Shown here in pieces: positions 8,025 through 18,828 of a stretch of 64,000 nucleotides of DNA. Under the pieces are notes generated by a model. The model saw only the letters and a program-made list of their open reading frames with translations. It was not told where the DNA came from and made no database searches. The DNA lies in the NCBI GenBank assembly GCA_021405325.1, contig QWII01000013.1:81729-145728 (forward strand), given 5' to 3'. The position numbers and the translations under genes are program-made. Positions within the stretch are counted from its first letter, which is position 1, and every line of letters begins with the position of its first letter. The stretch comes from Caldilinea sp. CFX5. Lineage in GTDB: Bacteria > Chloroflexota > Anaerolineae > Caldilineales > Caldilineaceae.

Positions 8025-8094
8025 TTGAGCCATCATTCTCTCCGTTGCGTCAACGGGCACCGCTTATGCTGGAAGGGAAAGGAAACCCGGTAAC

Positions 8095-8298
8095 TTGATA
8101 AAACAGCCCACAGACCGCTATCAATCGTATCTTTTACGGCTCTGGCAAGAAGAGTGCAATGGCCGCCGCGTCTGGCGTGCGTCGGTCGAAAGTGTGCAGA
8201 CGCACGAGCGGTGGGGCTTTGTCGGTTTGCCGGCGTTGTTTGCCTTTCTCGAACAACAGCTACAGGCAACAAAGCATGACAACAGAAAGGAAAATTGA
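8095..8298 (+). CDS. Small conserved-looking protein, function unknown
   Basis: 67 residues, TTG start at 8095 after a GGAAAGG site. Motif YLLRLWQEECNGRRVWRASV, then HERWGFVGLPALFAFLEQQL. From memory similar short proteins occur near BTAD-type regulators in Chloroflexota, but no function is known to me. It ends one base before the ATG of the SnoaL pseudogene, so the two form an operon. The rare start codon lowers certainty about the first residues. Confidence 0.6.
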   Translation: MIKQPTDRYQSYLLRLWQEECNGRRVWRASVESVQTHERWGFVGLPALFAFLEQQLQATKHDNRKEN

Positions 8299-8299
8299 G

Positions 8300-9199
8300 A
8301 TGAAGCGCAAGATTCGATGCCTTATGCCATGCCTACTCCTGGTTATCCTGTTGGCGCTGCCATCAGCGACCAAGGCCCAGGAGACCCCGCCGCCGCAAGA
8401 TCCCGAAGCCGTCTACCGGGCGGCCTATGCGGCCCAAAATGCCGGCGATGTCGAAGCCAGTATGGCCTTTTTTGCTGAGAGCGCCGTCAGCATTGCCCTC
8501 CCGCCGCCGCCAGGCACAACCGGCGTCTTTATCGGCAAGGACGCCATCCGTGCGGCCACAGCGGATTTTGTGACCAGAAGTCCCCAGATTGAATTTGTCG
8601 ATTTTCAGGTCAACGGCGACACCGTCAGCTTTACCTTGTTGTTGGTGGAAGATGTTTTTCGCGAGCTTGGCGTCTTTCCCATCAAATTCAGTGGCGTCGC
8701 GGTAATTCAAGACGGGCTGATCCAATCCGACACCTGGATCATGGACAAGGATTCACTCGGTAGACTCGAAGCTGCTATTACCCTGGCCAATAACAAAGCA
8801 ATCATACGTCAGGCTTACGATCAAATTTTCAGTGAAGGCAAGTTGGAACTGTTGGATGAGGTCATTGCAGCCGATGCCATTGATCATGGTTTCCCAGAAT
8901 TACGGGGCGTAGAGGCATTTAAGGGGCCGATTGCCGGCATGAGAGCCGCCTTCCCTGATCTACAGGCCAAAGCGGAGTTTATCATTGCCGAAGGGGACAT
9001 GGTCATGGCGCTGGCGACCTTCACCGGCACTCATTAAGCCGACTTTCTCGGCATTCCGGCCACGGGCAAAGAGATCACCTGGTCACATGTAGACATCAAT
9101 CGGATTCAAGACGGCAAGGTCGTCGAGGCGTAGCACATCGGCGTACCTGGGGCCATTTTGCAGGCGCTTGGGGCACAATTGACGATGCCCACAGAATAA
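8300..9199 (+). pseudogene. Secreted SnoaL-like / ester-cyclase protein with two in-frame stops
   Basis: From ATG 8300 (AAAGGAAAA upstream): signal peptide (MKRKIRCLMPCLLLVILLAL, cleavage near ATKA-QE), a first SnoaL/NTF2-like domain (about 35-150) and a second one starting at about 165. The frame stops at TAA 9035 in the middle of the second domain, but continues recognisably (ADFLGIPATGKEITWSHVDI, then NRIQDGKVVEA) through a second stop TAG at 9131 to HIGVPGAILQALGAQ and TAA 9197. Each internal stop is one transition from a sensible codon (CAA, TGG). A truncated 245-aa product may still be made; it would lack the last strands of domain two. Confidence 0.8.
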
Positions 9200-9215
9200 A
9201 CGGCGTCCCTCGGTA

Positions 9216-9261
9216 GAGCAACCTTGCTGATTCGTTACGCCAGGGTTGCTCTCTTTGTTTT
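9216..9261 (+). terminator. Rho-independent-type terminator after the SnoaL gene
   Basis: GAGCAACC at 9216 pairs with GGTTGCTC at 9244, followed by TCTTTGTTTT. It sits 17 bp after the last stop of the SnoaL frame, supporting 9199 as the ancestral gene end. Confidence 0.6.
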
Positions 9262-9303
9262 CCAAGCGCGCCAAAACGCTTTACATCTCAGCGCTCCACA
9301 ATT

Positions 9304-9357
9304 CCGAACGGCAAGCGTTAGCGACCCGACAGCGGGTCGCTAACGCTTGCCGTTCGG
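9304..9357. repeat. Perfect intergenic hairpin, 25-bp arms, 4-nt loop
   Basis: Arms 9304-9328 and 9333-9357 are perfectly complementary; the loop is ACAG. No T-tract follows and no flanking duplication is evident. Placed between the SnoaL terminator and the Rpn-like gene promoter (extended -10 TGGTACAAT at about 9424-9432). Confidence 0.75.
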
Positions 9358-9477
9358 GCGAAACGCCCCCAACTGGAAATACACCCGCGGTGTGGCGGTA
9401 CAGCGTTGACGGAATGGGGGAACGATGGTACAATCAAGAGCAGTGAGCAATAAAGCGGAGCAACGCAGGAAGCGGCA

Positions 9478-10518
9478 ATGAGCATTCAAAATCCCTATGA
9501 TCACGCACTCAAGATCCTGGCGCGCACCTACCCGGCAGAATTCCTGCGCTTGGGCTTTCCCAACAAATCAGTGCGCCTGTTGGAAGAGCAGGCCAATGTA
9601 GAACTGGCGCTAGAGATCGACCGGGTAGACTTTTTGCACAAGATCGAATTGCAGGGGAAAACGGCGTTCTTGCACATTGATTTCCAATTGGAGCATGACG
9701 GTGACTGCCCACGCCGCTTCTTTGTCTATAACGCCATGTTGAGCGAATTGCAGAAGCCGACGCCCATCATCACCTTGCCGGTTTATATTCGTCGGCGCGT
9801 CTCCGATCCGCCCAACAAGTATGAAGTGAAGCTCGACAAAACGGTCTTTCATCAGTTCACGTACCGGTCAATCAACTTGTGGCGCTACGTCGATCAGATT
9901 CGCAGCGGCGAGTTATACATCTTTGCACCTTTATTGCCAGTGTTAACGCAACCGATGGATGAAGCGCTGTTGATTGAAGAGCGGGCGTTGATTCTAACCC
10001 ACGAAAAAGACACGGATCGGCAACGCACGTTATTGACGACAGCGATTCTGATTGCCGCCCAGTCAAAGTTGTTTAGCAGTGACTTTCTGTGGGCCTTGTT
10101 CAAGGAGGATCCGATGGATCTAGATAACCCGGTGATTGCCAAGTTGTTTGACCGTGCCTATGGGGAAAAGCTTGCTGCCGAAACGCAAAAGATTGCCGCC
10201 GAGGCGCAAAAGGCAGAGCAAAAATTACAAGAAGAGTTAACGTTAGCAACACAACGGGTGGCGGAAGCGGAAGCCGCACGTCGCGAAGCGGAAGCGGAAG
10301 CCGCACGTCGCGAAGCGGAAGCGGAAGCCGCACGCCAATGGCAGGAATTAATGTTGAAAGTCTTAGAACATCGCTTTACCTCTGCGCCACTGGCATTGGT
10401 CCGGCTCTTACAGACGGTGAAACCAGCCCAACGCAGTCGCGCCAGTGATATTATCTTGGACAGCCCGGATGTGGATCGTTGCTTGCAAGCGATGCGGCAA
10501 CTACAAGCCGAAGCCTAG
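9478..10518 (+). CDS. Rpn-like PD-(D/E)XK nuclease / putative transposase-type protein
   Basis: 346 residues. N-terminal nuclease-like core (NPYDHALKILARTYPAEFLR, then ELALEIDRVDFLHKIELQ and GKTAFLHIDFQLEHD) resembles recombination-promoting nuclease/transposase-associated PD-(D/E)XK families. A helical middle (LLTTAILIAAQSK) leads to a charged coiled coil with a 27-bp tandem repeat (EAEAARREA units) and an end LEHRFTSAPLALVRLLQTVK. Related proteins nick DNA and promote RecA-independent recombination; activity here is inferred. It is the intact paralogue of the pseudogene at 1767. Promoter-like TGGTACAAT precedes it. Confidence 0.75.
   Translation: MSIQNPYDHALKILARTYPAEFLRLGFPNKSVRLLEEQANVELALEIDRVDFLHKIELQGKTAFLHIDFQLEHDGDCPRRFFVYNAMLSELQKPTPIITLPVYIRRRVSDPPNKYEVKLDKTVFHQFTYRSINLWRYVDQIRSGELYIFAPLLPVLTQPMDEALLIEERALILTHEKDTDRQRTLLTTAILIAAQSKLFSSDFLWALFKEDPMDLDNPVIAKLFDRAYGEKLAAETQKIAAEAQKAEQKLQEELTLATQRVAEAEAARREAEAEAARREAEAEAARQWQELMLKVLEHRFTSAPLALVRLLQTVKPAQRSRASDIILDSPDVDRCLQAMRQLQAEA
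10261..10336 (+). repeat. 27-bp tandem repeat encoding a coiled coil
   Basis: About 2.8 copies of a 27-bp unit (GAAGCGGAAGCGGAAGCC followed by GCACGTCGC) inside the Rpn-like gene. Each unit encodes nine residues of Glu/Ala/Arg-rich helix. The decayed copy at about 2027-2110 has a diverged version. Confidence 0.8.
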
Positions 10519-10520
10519 CA

Positions 10521-10575
10521 GGATTGTCAATATTTCGCCGGTCAACGCCATTGCCGGTCCCCCACATGGCGCTTA
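10521..10575 (+). pseudogene. Internal fragment of an SDR gene
   Basis: About 55 bp directly after the Rpn-like stop match bases 2739-2794 inside the SDR gene at 2333 (shared GATTGTCAAT-like start, then CAACGCCATTGCCGGTC and ACATGGCGCT) with a few mismatches and indels. No coding capacity is left. It shows that the Rpn-SDR gene order existed in both copies before each decayed. Confidence 0.75.
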
Positions 10576-10600
10576 AGGAGCATTAGGGTGGTCTGTACGA

Positions 10601-11395
10601 TCAGTCATCGGCGGCAACGAACAAGCGGTCCTCTTCCAGGGGCCAGGTAACCGGGTTCTCAAATTCCATATTTGCCAGCGAGGTCGCCGTCTCTTCTGGC
10701 GTTAAGAGCAGCAGGATGGTGACGTCGGCAAGCGTCTCATAGAGCAATTGATGCAACAAAGGCCAAAAGAGATCCTCACGCGCGACTCGACGCATACCAC
10801 GGAAATCCGGATCGATGACACGAATATGAATAGGAGTTACGCAGTTGGACAAGACCTGTCAGGTTTGCGAAACCTGACAGGTCTCTGGTAGCGCCCGTCA
10901 ACTGCGTAACTCCTAATGAATTGAAACTTCATGACGACGGCGCACATCAATTTGGGCATTGACGTGGGCTGCCTGATAAGGGGCAAGGGCATTGTATATC
11001 TCTTGGACTTGTACGTCCTCGCTCTTCTGTTCTTGCATCCCGATAACCTTCCGTCCATGCAGGGCTGCTTCTTTCAACGACCAGGGCGTCGGATTTTCAA
11101 ATTCTATATTTGCCCCTGAAGTCGCCACTTCGTCCGGCGTAAGCAACAATAAAAGCGAGATATTCGCAAAAATCTCGTCAGGCAACTGCTGCAAAAGGGA
11201 CCAGACTTCGTCTTCACGGTCGGCCCAGAAGACGCCGTAAAAAGCCGGATCAACAATCCGAATGGCAAGAAAAACGCCGTGACGACGGCGTACAGCAATT
11301 TGGGCGGCAGGATGAGCAACTTGATAGGGTGAGAGGGCAGCAAGAACTGATTGCAATTGTGGATCAACCTGCTCGTTTTGTAACATTCTATTCAT
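10601..11395 (-). pseudogene. Two-repeat protein of unknown function, disrupted by an 85-bp MITE
   Basis: From ATG 11395 (GGAAGG upstream) the frame runs to a TAG made by the first bases of the MITE at 10915. Beyond the MITE the same frame resumes (HIRVIDPDFRGMRRVARED) and ends at 10601. Insert plus target duplication is 90 bp, so the frame is kept and only the MITE stop breaks it. The ancestral protein, about 234 residues, holds two copies of a domain of about 110 residues: VRRRHGVFLAIRIVDPAFYG with LLLLLTPDEVATSGANIEFE, and VRRRHEVSIHIRVIDPDFRG with LLLLTPEETATSLANMEFEN. Family not recognised. Confidence 0.8.
10831..10915. mobile_element. 85-bp MITE, copy 1
   Basis: 17-bp perfect terminal inverted repeats TAGGAGTTACGCAGTTG / CAACTGCGTAACTCCTA enclose an inner perfect hairpin (arms AGACCTGTCAGGTTT, 3-nt loop). 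It is flanked by the 5-bp duplication ATGAA (10826-10830 and 10916-10920). Base for base it equals the reverse complement of the copy at 46882-46966. No coding capacity; it must be moved by a transposase elsewhere. It interrupts the gene at 10601-11395. Confidence 0.93.
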
Positions 11396-11438
11396 GTTAC
11401 CTTCCCATTTGCCCATTGCACAATGACCGCTATAGAAC

Positions 11439-11462
11439 AGCCGGGTTCTTGCGAACCCGGCT
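11439..11462 (-). terminator. Hairpin after ileS
   Basis: AGCCGGGTTC and GAACCCGGCT form a perfect 10-bp stem with a TTGC loop, 9 bp past the ileS stop. The following T-tract is poor (TGTTCTAT on the minus strand). Confidence 0.45.
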
Positions 11463-11470
11463 GACTCACT

Positions 11471-14641
<3,171 letters not shown>

Positions 14642-14654
14642 AGCTGCTCCTTGG

Positions 14655-14723
14655 GGACTGGGTGATTGGGCGATTCGGTGAGTGAGCTTGTCGAACTCAC
14701 CGAATCGCCCAATCACCCAGTCC
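14655..14723. repeat. Hairpin with conserved GAGCYTGTCGA loop, copy 1
   Basis: Perfect 29-bp arms (14655-14683, 14695-14723) around the 11-nt loop GAGCTTGTCGA. It lies between ileS and the GNAT gene. The arms share no long identity with the other two copies apart from short words (GGTGATTGGG, GATTCGGT), but the loop matches those at 15801-15811 (reverse orientation) and 45445-45455. Confidence 0.9.
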
Positions 14724-14725
14724 TT

Positions 14726-15247
14726 CTACACTCTTGATTTCTCTAAAAGCAATGTCATCCACTCAATATCATAATAACAATCAGCCACTTTAATGTAGCG
14801 TTTTTCCACATGGGCGGGTTGGAAGCCAGCGGCGAGATAAATTGATCTGGCGGCCACGTTGCCCACCGTGACCGCCAGGATGATCTCCTCCAACATTGGT
14901 ACACGACCGGCGCGTTCGACAAGGTCAGTCATGAGGGCGCGACCGATGCCCAGCCCGCGCGCTTCGGCGGCAACATACATGCCACCCACGCCGCCCCGGT
15001 GGCAGACTTTGCGGCCGACGGCTTGGGCAAAGGTGACGATGCCAGCAAGTGTGTCGGCCTGCCAGGCGCCAAGGGTAAAGCGACCGGGTAGCGCTTGCAA
15101 GCGTTCGGCGACGGCAGACAGCGGACGGGTAAGTTCATCCTCATAGGCCGAACCAAAGGCTTCCGGGTGTTCCTGCAAGGAGCGCAAGCGCACAGGCTGA
15201 TAGGCGGCAGCATCGTCAGGTGTTAAGCGACGAATGGTAAAACTCAT
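14726..15247 (-). CDS. GNAT-family N-acetyltransferase
   Basis: 173 residues. Transfers an acetyl group from acetyl-CoA to an amine; substrate unknown. Acetyl-CoA binding loop EARGLGIGRALM (about residues 95-106), preceded by GGMYVAAEARG, and a late AARSIYLAAGFQ motif, all in the usual order. The start overlaps the stop of the RAYT-like gene by 4 bp (ATGA), so the two are translationally coupled. Confidence 0.92.
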   Translation of the reverse strand: MSFTIRRLTPDDAAAYQPVRLRSLQEHPEAFGSAYEDELTRPLSAVAERLQALPGRFTLGAWQADTLAGIVTFAQAVGRKVCHRGGVGGMYVAAEARGLGIGRALMTDLVERAGRVPMLEEIILAVTVGNVAARSIYLAAGFQPAHVEKRYIKVADCYYDIEWMTLLLEKSRV

Positions 15248-15753
15248 GCTTCACCTCGTTTCAGATGAACCGGCGGCGTCCAACCCCAGCCCGTAGGGTA
15301 GAGACCTTGCGCCAGCCAATTGCCGTAACTGCTGTACGGCCACTGTTCCGGTTTGTCCACCAGCCGCTGTTGCACCGGTGCATAGTGCAACTGGTCAAGT
15401 TGGGCGGCAAAGTCAGCGACATCCTTTAAGCGCTGCGCCCGGTAATGCTTCTCCCACAACAGTAACTCACCCGGCATGCCGATCAACTGCTGGTAATCGA
15501 CCTGGAAGCGTTGCTGGGTTGCCGCCATCAGTTGATTGAGAACGACACCGGTTGCCGGTTCCAGCAACAGTTGCACCTGTTCCGGTAGAAAGACATAGCC
15601 AACCAACCGAAAGCGCTGCGTTTTCTGCACAGCGTCCAGCGCGATCCGAAACACCCGCATGATCATCTCATTCGCCAATACCGCTTCCCCACCAACCGTC
15701 CGATTGGTGACGAGAAAGAGGTGAGGGGTGAAGAGATCAGTGTACGTAACCAT
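15244..15753 (-). CDS. RAYT / Y1 (IS200-like) transposase relative lacking the HUH motif
   Basis: 169 residues from ATG 15753; a longer frame reads into the adjacent hairpin. The plan follows REP-associated tyrosine transposases: NRTVGGEAVLANEMIMRVF, then FRLVGYVFLPEQVQLLLEP, then LHYAPVQQRLVDKPEQWPYS. In active members the middle motif is PxHxHxLL; here both His of the HUH pair are Gln (PEQVQLL), so metal-dependent nicking should be lost. It may be a domesticated DNA-binding descendant or a dead copy. A conserved-loop hairpin lies 19 bp upstream. No Shine-Dalgarno is visible before the ATG. Coupled to the GNAT gene. Confidence 0.75.
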   Translation of the reverse strand: MVTYTDLFTPHLFLVTNRTVGGEAVLANEMIMRVFRIALDAVQKTQRFRLVGYVFLPEQVQLLLEPATGVVLNQLMAATQQRFQVDYQQLIGMPGELLLWEKHYRAQRLKDVADFAAQLDQLHYAPVQQRLVDKPEQWPYSSYGNWLAQGLYPTGWGWTPPVHLKRGEA

Positions 15754-15771
15754 GATTAGTGATTCGTGCTG

Positions 15772-15840
15772 CGTGACTCGTGCTGCGTGATTCGTGGCCT
15801 TCGACAGGCTCAGGCCACGAATCACGCAGCACGAGTCACG
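15772..15840. repeat. Hairpin with conserved GAGCYTGTCGA loop, copy 2
   Basis: Perfect 29-bp arms (15772-15800, 15812-15840) around TCGACAGGCTC, the reverse complement of GAGCCTGTCGA. The arms consist of the words GTGCTGCGTGATTCGTG and a variant that precedes the left arm once more. It separates alaX from the RAYT-like gene. The right arm is nearly identical (19 of 20) to GCCACGAATCACGCAACACG inside the T-box leader at about 16797. Confidence 0.9.
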
Positions 15841-15842
15841 TC

Positions 15843-16577
15843 CTAATTCGCCAGTTCGATGTAGACGCGCTTGTTAATGGCGCCCTTGCTTTTGTAATCG
15901 ACGACCTTCATCTGGCCGACCTCGCGTGTGTTGTTGACATGGGTGCCGCCGTCGGCTTGTAAGTCCAGCCCCACAATTTCAACCGTGCGCACTTCGGCAA
16001 TGCCTTCCGGCAGCAGGTTGATCTTGGTGCGAATCAGATCAGGAATCTGGAAGGCTTGCTCTCTGGGCAGAATCTGGGCGCGTACTTCACGGGCGGCGGC
16101 AATTTCGGCGTTGCACTTGGCCTCGATCTCGCTGATCAGATCGCGGGTGAGCGAAGCAAATTCAAAGTCCATGCGCCCTTTGCCGGGATCCATGTTGCCG
16201 CCGGTGACGCTGGCGAGATAATCGCGCCAGACGACGCCACAGAGAATATGCATGGCGGTGTGGGTGCGCATGAGTTGATAACGCCGTTCCCAGTCGATGA
16301 CGCCGATGACATGGGCGCCCATGGCGATCTCCACCGGCTCATTGTTCATTTGCAAGGTATGCCAAACCTGCTCCCCCTCTTTTTTGACCGCGCTCACCCA
16401 GTAGCGGACACCGGCGATCTCCAGCCAGCCTTCGTCATTGGGCTGACCGCCGCCGCCGGGATAGAACACGGTGCGATCCAATGTCACCCGCAAGCTCTCC
16501 CCGCTGCTGTCCACACCTGTCACCGCCGCCCCAAATTCACGCCAATAAGCGTCTTCGTAATAAAGTAATCTTGTCAT
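15843..16577 (-). CDS. alaX: Alanyl-tRNA editing protein AlaX
   Basis: 244 residues from ATG 16577 with GAGG upstream. A free-standing homologue of the AlaRS editing domain that hydrolyses mischarged Ser- or Gly-tRNA-Ala in the cytoplasm. N-terminal beta-barrel part (VFYPGGGGQPNDEGWL), zinc ligands HTAMH (about residue 109) and the second site GGTHVNNT (about residue 217), where a position often held by Cys is Asp-Gly. The leader is a T-box riboswitch (16624-17009), so synthesis should rise when tRNA-Ala is uncharged. Confidence 0.93.
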   Translation of the reverse strand: MTRLLYYEDAYWREFGAAVTGVDSSGESLRVTLDRTVFYPGGGGQPNDEGWLEIAGVRYWVSAVKKEGEQVWHTLQMNNEPVEIAMGAHVIGVIDWERRYQLMRTHTAMHILCGVVWRDYLASVTGGNMDPGKGRMDFEFASLTRDLISEIEAKCNAEIAAAREVRAQILPREQAFQIPDLIRTKINLLPEGIAEVRTVEIVGLDLQADGGTHVNNTREVGQMKVVDYKSKGAINKRVYIELAN

Positions 16578-16623
16578 GGAATCAACCTCTCTACAGGCCG
16601 AAGCGGCTGTCAACGCCGCCAAT

Positions 16624-17009
16624 AAAAAAACCCATCCCCCAAACGGGGACGGGCTAATAAGTCCGCGATACCACCCCAGTTCCCACCAACTGACCGATAA
16701 CAGTCAATCGACAGGCACCTCACTGCGAAGCCATATTTGTATTGCCAGAAGATTCATGTCAACGGTTCACGCAACGTTCGGCTGAGCTCACGTCGAAGCC
16801 ACGAATCACGCAACACGTTCCTGAGTTCGCCACAAAGATAACGGTTCGTGACACCGGCGGCGCTTACTGCAATTGCTCGGTTCAGGCCGCTGCTCCGGAG
16901 GGATCTTCATCGCTGGAGGGTTCACCCGGCTTCCACCATCCCAGGCTCGCTGTTAGAACGTTCCGACGACTACTCTGCTCCATCATCACATTTTGCTGGA
17001 TTTGTGCAA
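16624..17009 (-). promoter_or_regulatory. T-box riboswitch leader of alaX
   Basis: On the minus strand the 14-nt T-box core is present as GGGGTGGTATCGCGG (16661-16676 region), followed by a terminator whose stem CCCGTCCCCGTTTGGGG.. ends in TTTTTTTATT just before alaX. The 5' part begins GATGGAGCAGAGTAGTC and has GGATGGTGGAAGC, both typical of stem I. About 385 nt is longer than usual; the excess is a hairpin repeat (about 16765-16825) in the stem II/III area. The specifier could not be fixed with certainty; an Ala codon (GCC/GCG near 16888) is expected. Confidence 0.85.
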
Positions 17010-17038
17010 AGTGTAACATGCCTTGATGAGCGTGTCAA
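17010..17038 (-). promoter_or_regulatory. Sigma-70-type promoter of the T-box/alaX transcript
   Basis: TTGACA (17038-17033) and TACACT (17015-17010) with exact 17-bp spacing on the minus strand, immediately before the first conserved T-box nucleotides. Confidence 0.75.
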
Positions 17039-17084
17039 GAGGCAATTTGCGAAATTGTGCAAAGTAAGTGGCAGCGTTCCCTGC

Positions 17085-18047
17085 TCAAACAATATCCTTA
17101 CGCCGACTTAAATGCGCCTGCCCATCAGCGTGATAACTGCTGCGCACCAGCGGGCCGCTCTCCACCCACTGGAAGCCGCGCTGTTCGCCTTCTTCCTTGA
17201 GGCGTTCAAATTCATCGGGCGGATAGTAGCGCTGAATCGGCAGGTGGAAACGGCTAGGTTGCAAATATTGCCCCATGGTCATGATGTCCACATCATGGGC
17301 GCGTAGGTCGTCCATCACCTGCAAAATTTCTTCCCACGTTTCACCCAGACCCAGCATGATGCCCGATTTGGTGAGCGCCAGTGGGTCCATGGCTTTGGCC
17401 TGTTGCAAGAGTTCCATGCTGCGCATGTACTTGGCCTGCGGGCGCACCGTTTTGTACAGGCGCGGTACCGTCTCGGTATTATGATTGAGGATCTCCGGCT
17501 TGGCATCCATCACGGTTTGCAGCGCCGGCCCATCCCCTCTGAAATCGGGGATCAACACCTCAATGGTGCAGCCGGGAACCAGCTTGCGAATCCAGCGGAT
17601 GCTCTCGGCAAAGACCCAAGCGCCGCCATCCTTCTGCTCGTCGCGATTGACGCTGGTCAAGACAGCGTGGTTCAACCCCATTGCCTGCACACTTTCACCG
17701 ACGCGCCGTGGCTCGTCCGGATCGAGCGCGCCAGGGCGACCGGTCTTGATCTTACAAAAGCCGCAACTGCGCGTACAGGTGTCGCCCATCAACAAAAAGG
17801 TCGCCGTCCCTCGTCCCCAACATTCACCGATGTTGGGACACATGGCTTCTTCACAGACCGTGTGCAGATGTTTACCGCGGAAGAGGCCGCGTAGCTCCTG
17901 ATATTTGGGGCTATCCGCCGCTTTGACGCGCAACCACGCTGGTCGCCGACCACGGGTCAAGCCGTTGGCTTCAGGTAATTGCACCGGCGCGGGGTCGAGG
18001 GTGATGACACCGTATTGATTCTGAATGTTACTACTTGGTTGATTCAT
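17085..18047 (-). CDS. lipA: Lipoyl synthase
   Basis: 320 residues. Radical SAM enzyme that inserts two sulfurs into octanoyl groups on lipoate-dependent enzymes. The auxiliary cluster cysteines are Cys65, Cys70 and Cys76 ([12 protein letters not shown]); the radical SAM cluster is Cys91, Cys95, Cys98 (CTRSCGFC). C-terminal RSSYHA carries the conserved serine ligand. Length is normal, with a slightly long N-terminus. No strong Shine-Dalgarno at ATG 18047; an internal start is possible. No lipB is visible nearby. Confidence 0.96.
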   Translation of the reverse strand: MNQPSSNIQNQYGVITLDPAPVQLPEANGLTRGRRPAWLRVKAADSPKYQELRGLFRGKHLHTVCEEAMCPNIGECWGRGTATFLLMGDTCTRSCGFCKIKTGRPGALDPDEPRRVGESVQAMGLNHAVLTSVNRDEQKDGGAWVFAESIRWIRKLVPGCTIEVLIPDFRGDGPALQTVMDAKPEILNHNTETVPRLYKTVRPQAKYMRSMELLQQAKAMDPLALTKSGIMLGLGETWEEILQVMDDLRAHDVDIMTMGQYLQPSRFHLPIQRYYPPDEFERLKEEGEQRGFQWVESGPLVRSSYHADGQAHLSRRKDIV

Positions 18048-18059
18048 ATTACACCAAAA

Positions 18060-18425
18060 TTAGTTGATAAAGTTAGGGCCAAGTGTAATACCCATCGTAA
18101 AAAGCACGGCCTGTTCAATGGCTACCATTGTCTTGGCTTCTAAATTTCCCAAACGACGGGTCAAACGGGAAGTGTCAAGAACGCGTAATTGATGACAAAG
18201 TGCGACGGAATCAACAGTTAATCCACCTTCACCAACAGCAACACGGACAGACGAGGGCAGCGCAGCGCGCCGTAGGTTGGAGGTAAAAGGAATAGCTAAA
18301 ACCGTAGTCGTATAGGAATTAATGGCATTATTTTGAAAAATCAAAACCGGACGAATCCCCGCTTGTTCAGAACCACGAATGGGATTCAAATCCGCCAACC
18401 ATATCTCACCGCGTTTGATGTTCAT
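18060..18425 (-). CDS. MazF/PemK-family endoribonuclease toxin
   Basis: 121 residues with the family start RGEIWLADLNPIRGSEQAGI, then RPVLIFQNNAIN and TVLAIPFTSN. MazF toxins cut single-stranded RNA at short motifs. The gene overlaps the upstream antitoxin by 4 bp (ATGA). The catalytic Arg/Thr region (RPVLI, TSN) is intact, so the toxin is probably active when free. Confidence 0.92.
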   Translation of the reverse strand: MNIKRGEIWLADLNPIRGSEQAGIRPVLIFQNNAINSYTTTVLAIPFTSNLRRAALPSSVRVAVGEGGLTVDSVALCHQLRVLDTSRLTRRLGNLEAKTMVAIEQAVLFTMGITLGPNFIN

Positions 18426-18658
18426 GCTCCATCCTCTGCCTGAAGCAATGTGAGATATTCTTGCATACCAGCTTCGGCTTCGGCGCGATCCTCCGCGGCA
18501 AACTCACCATACAATGCGGCCAAATCGACACCTTCAGTACCACTCAATGGTTTTGTTTGCCACGTCCGAAAGCGTAAAAAGGCAATATAGGTTGCAACTT
18601 CTTGTAATTCATGAGCATCTAGTTGTTCTAGCTCATGTACCAGTTCTTTGACTGACAT
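18422..18658 (-). CDS. Antitoxin partner of the MazF-like toxin
   Basis: 78 residues from ATG 18658 with AAGGAAA upstream; the longer frame to 18694 lacks a site. Helical and acidic: VKELVHELEQLDAHELQEVA, then an Asp/Glu-rich C-terminus (FAAEDRAEAEAGMQEYLTLL) that probably wraps the toxin. It precedes and overlaps mazF as antitoxins normally do. Not a classical MazE by sequence, so the pairing is from context. Confidence 0.8.
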   Translation of the reverse strand: MSVKELVHELEQLDAHELQEVATYIAFLRFRTWQTKPLSGTEGVDLAALYGEFAAEDRAEAEAGMQEYLTLLQAEDGA

Positions 18659-18828
18659 AGTGATTTCCTTACCCGTTTGCGCTCTGATCGACAAGAAGCG
18701 TATAGTTATAGTATACCCCTTTTTGTTATTTTCGTCTACGTTGGGATGGGAAAGGGATGCATTTTACTTGCGAAGAGAAGCGTGCGAGGAAGACACTACA
18801 GCGGATGAAGGCGGCAACGGATGTTAGT

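Noticed and set aside
11439..11462. Counting the post-ileS hairpin as another mobile palindrome
   Set aside because: Short stem, correct position for a terminator, and no second copy in the window.
14642..14716. N-terminal extension of IleS to 14716
   Set aside because: The extra 25 codons are translated from the hairpin repeat; ATG 14641 has AAGGAGC and the normal IleS start.
15754..15825. N-terminal extension of the RAYT-like protein (RGLSLSKA)
   Set aside because: These codons come from the conserved-loop hairpin; the family start is at MVTYTDLF.
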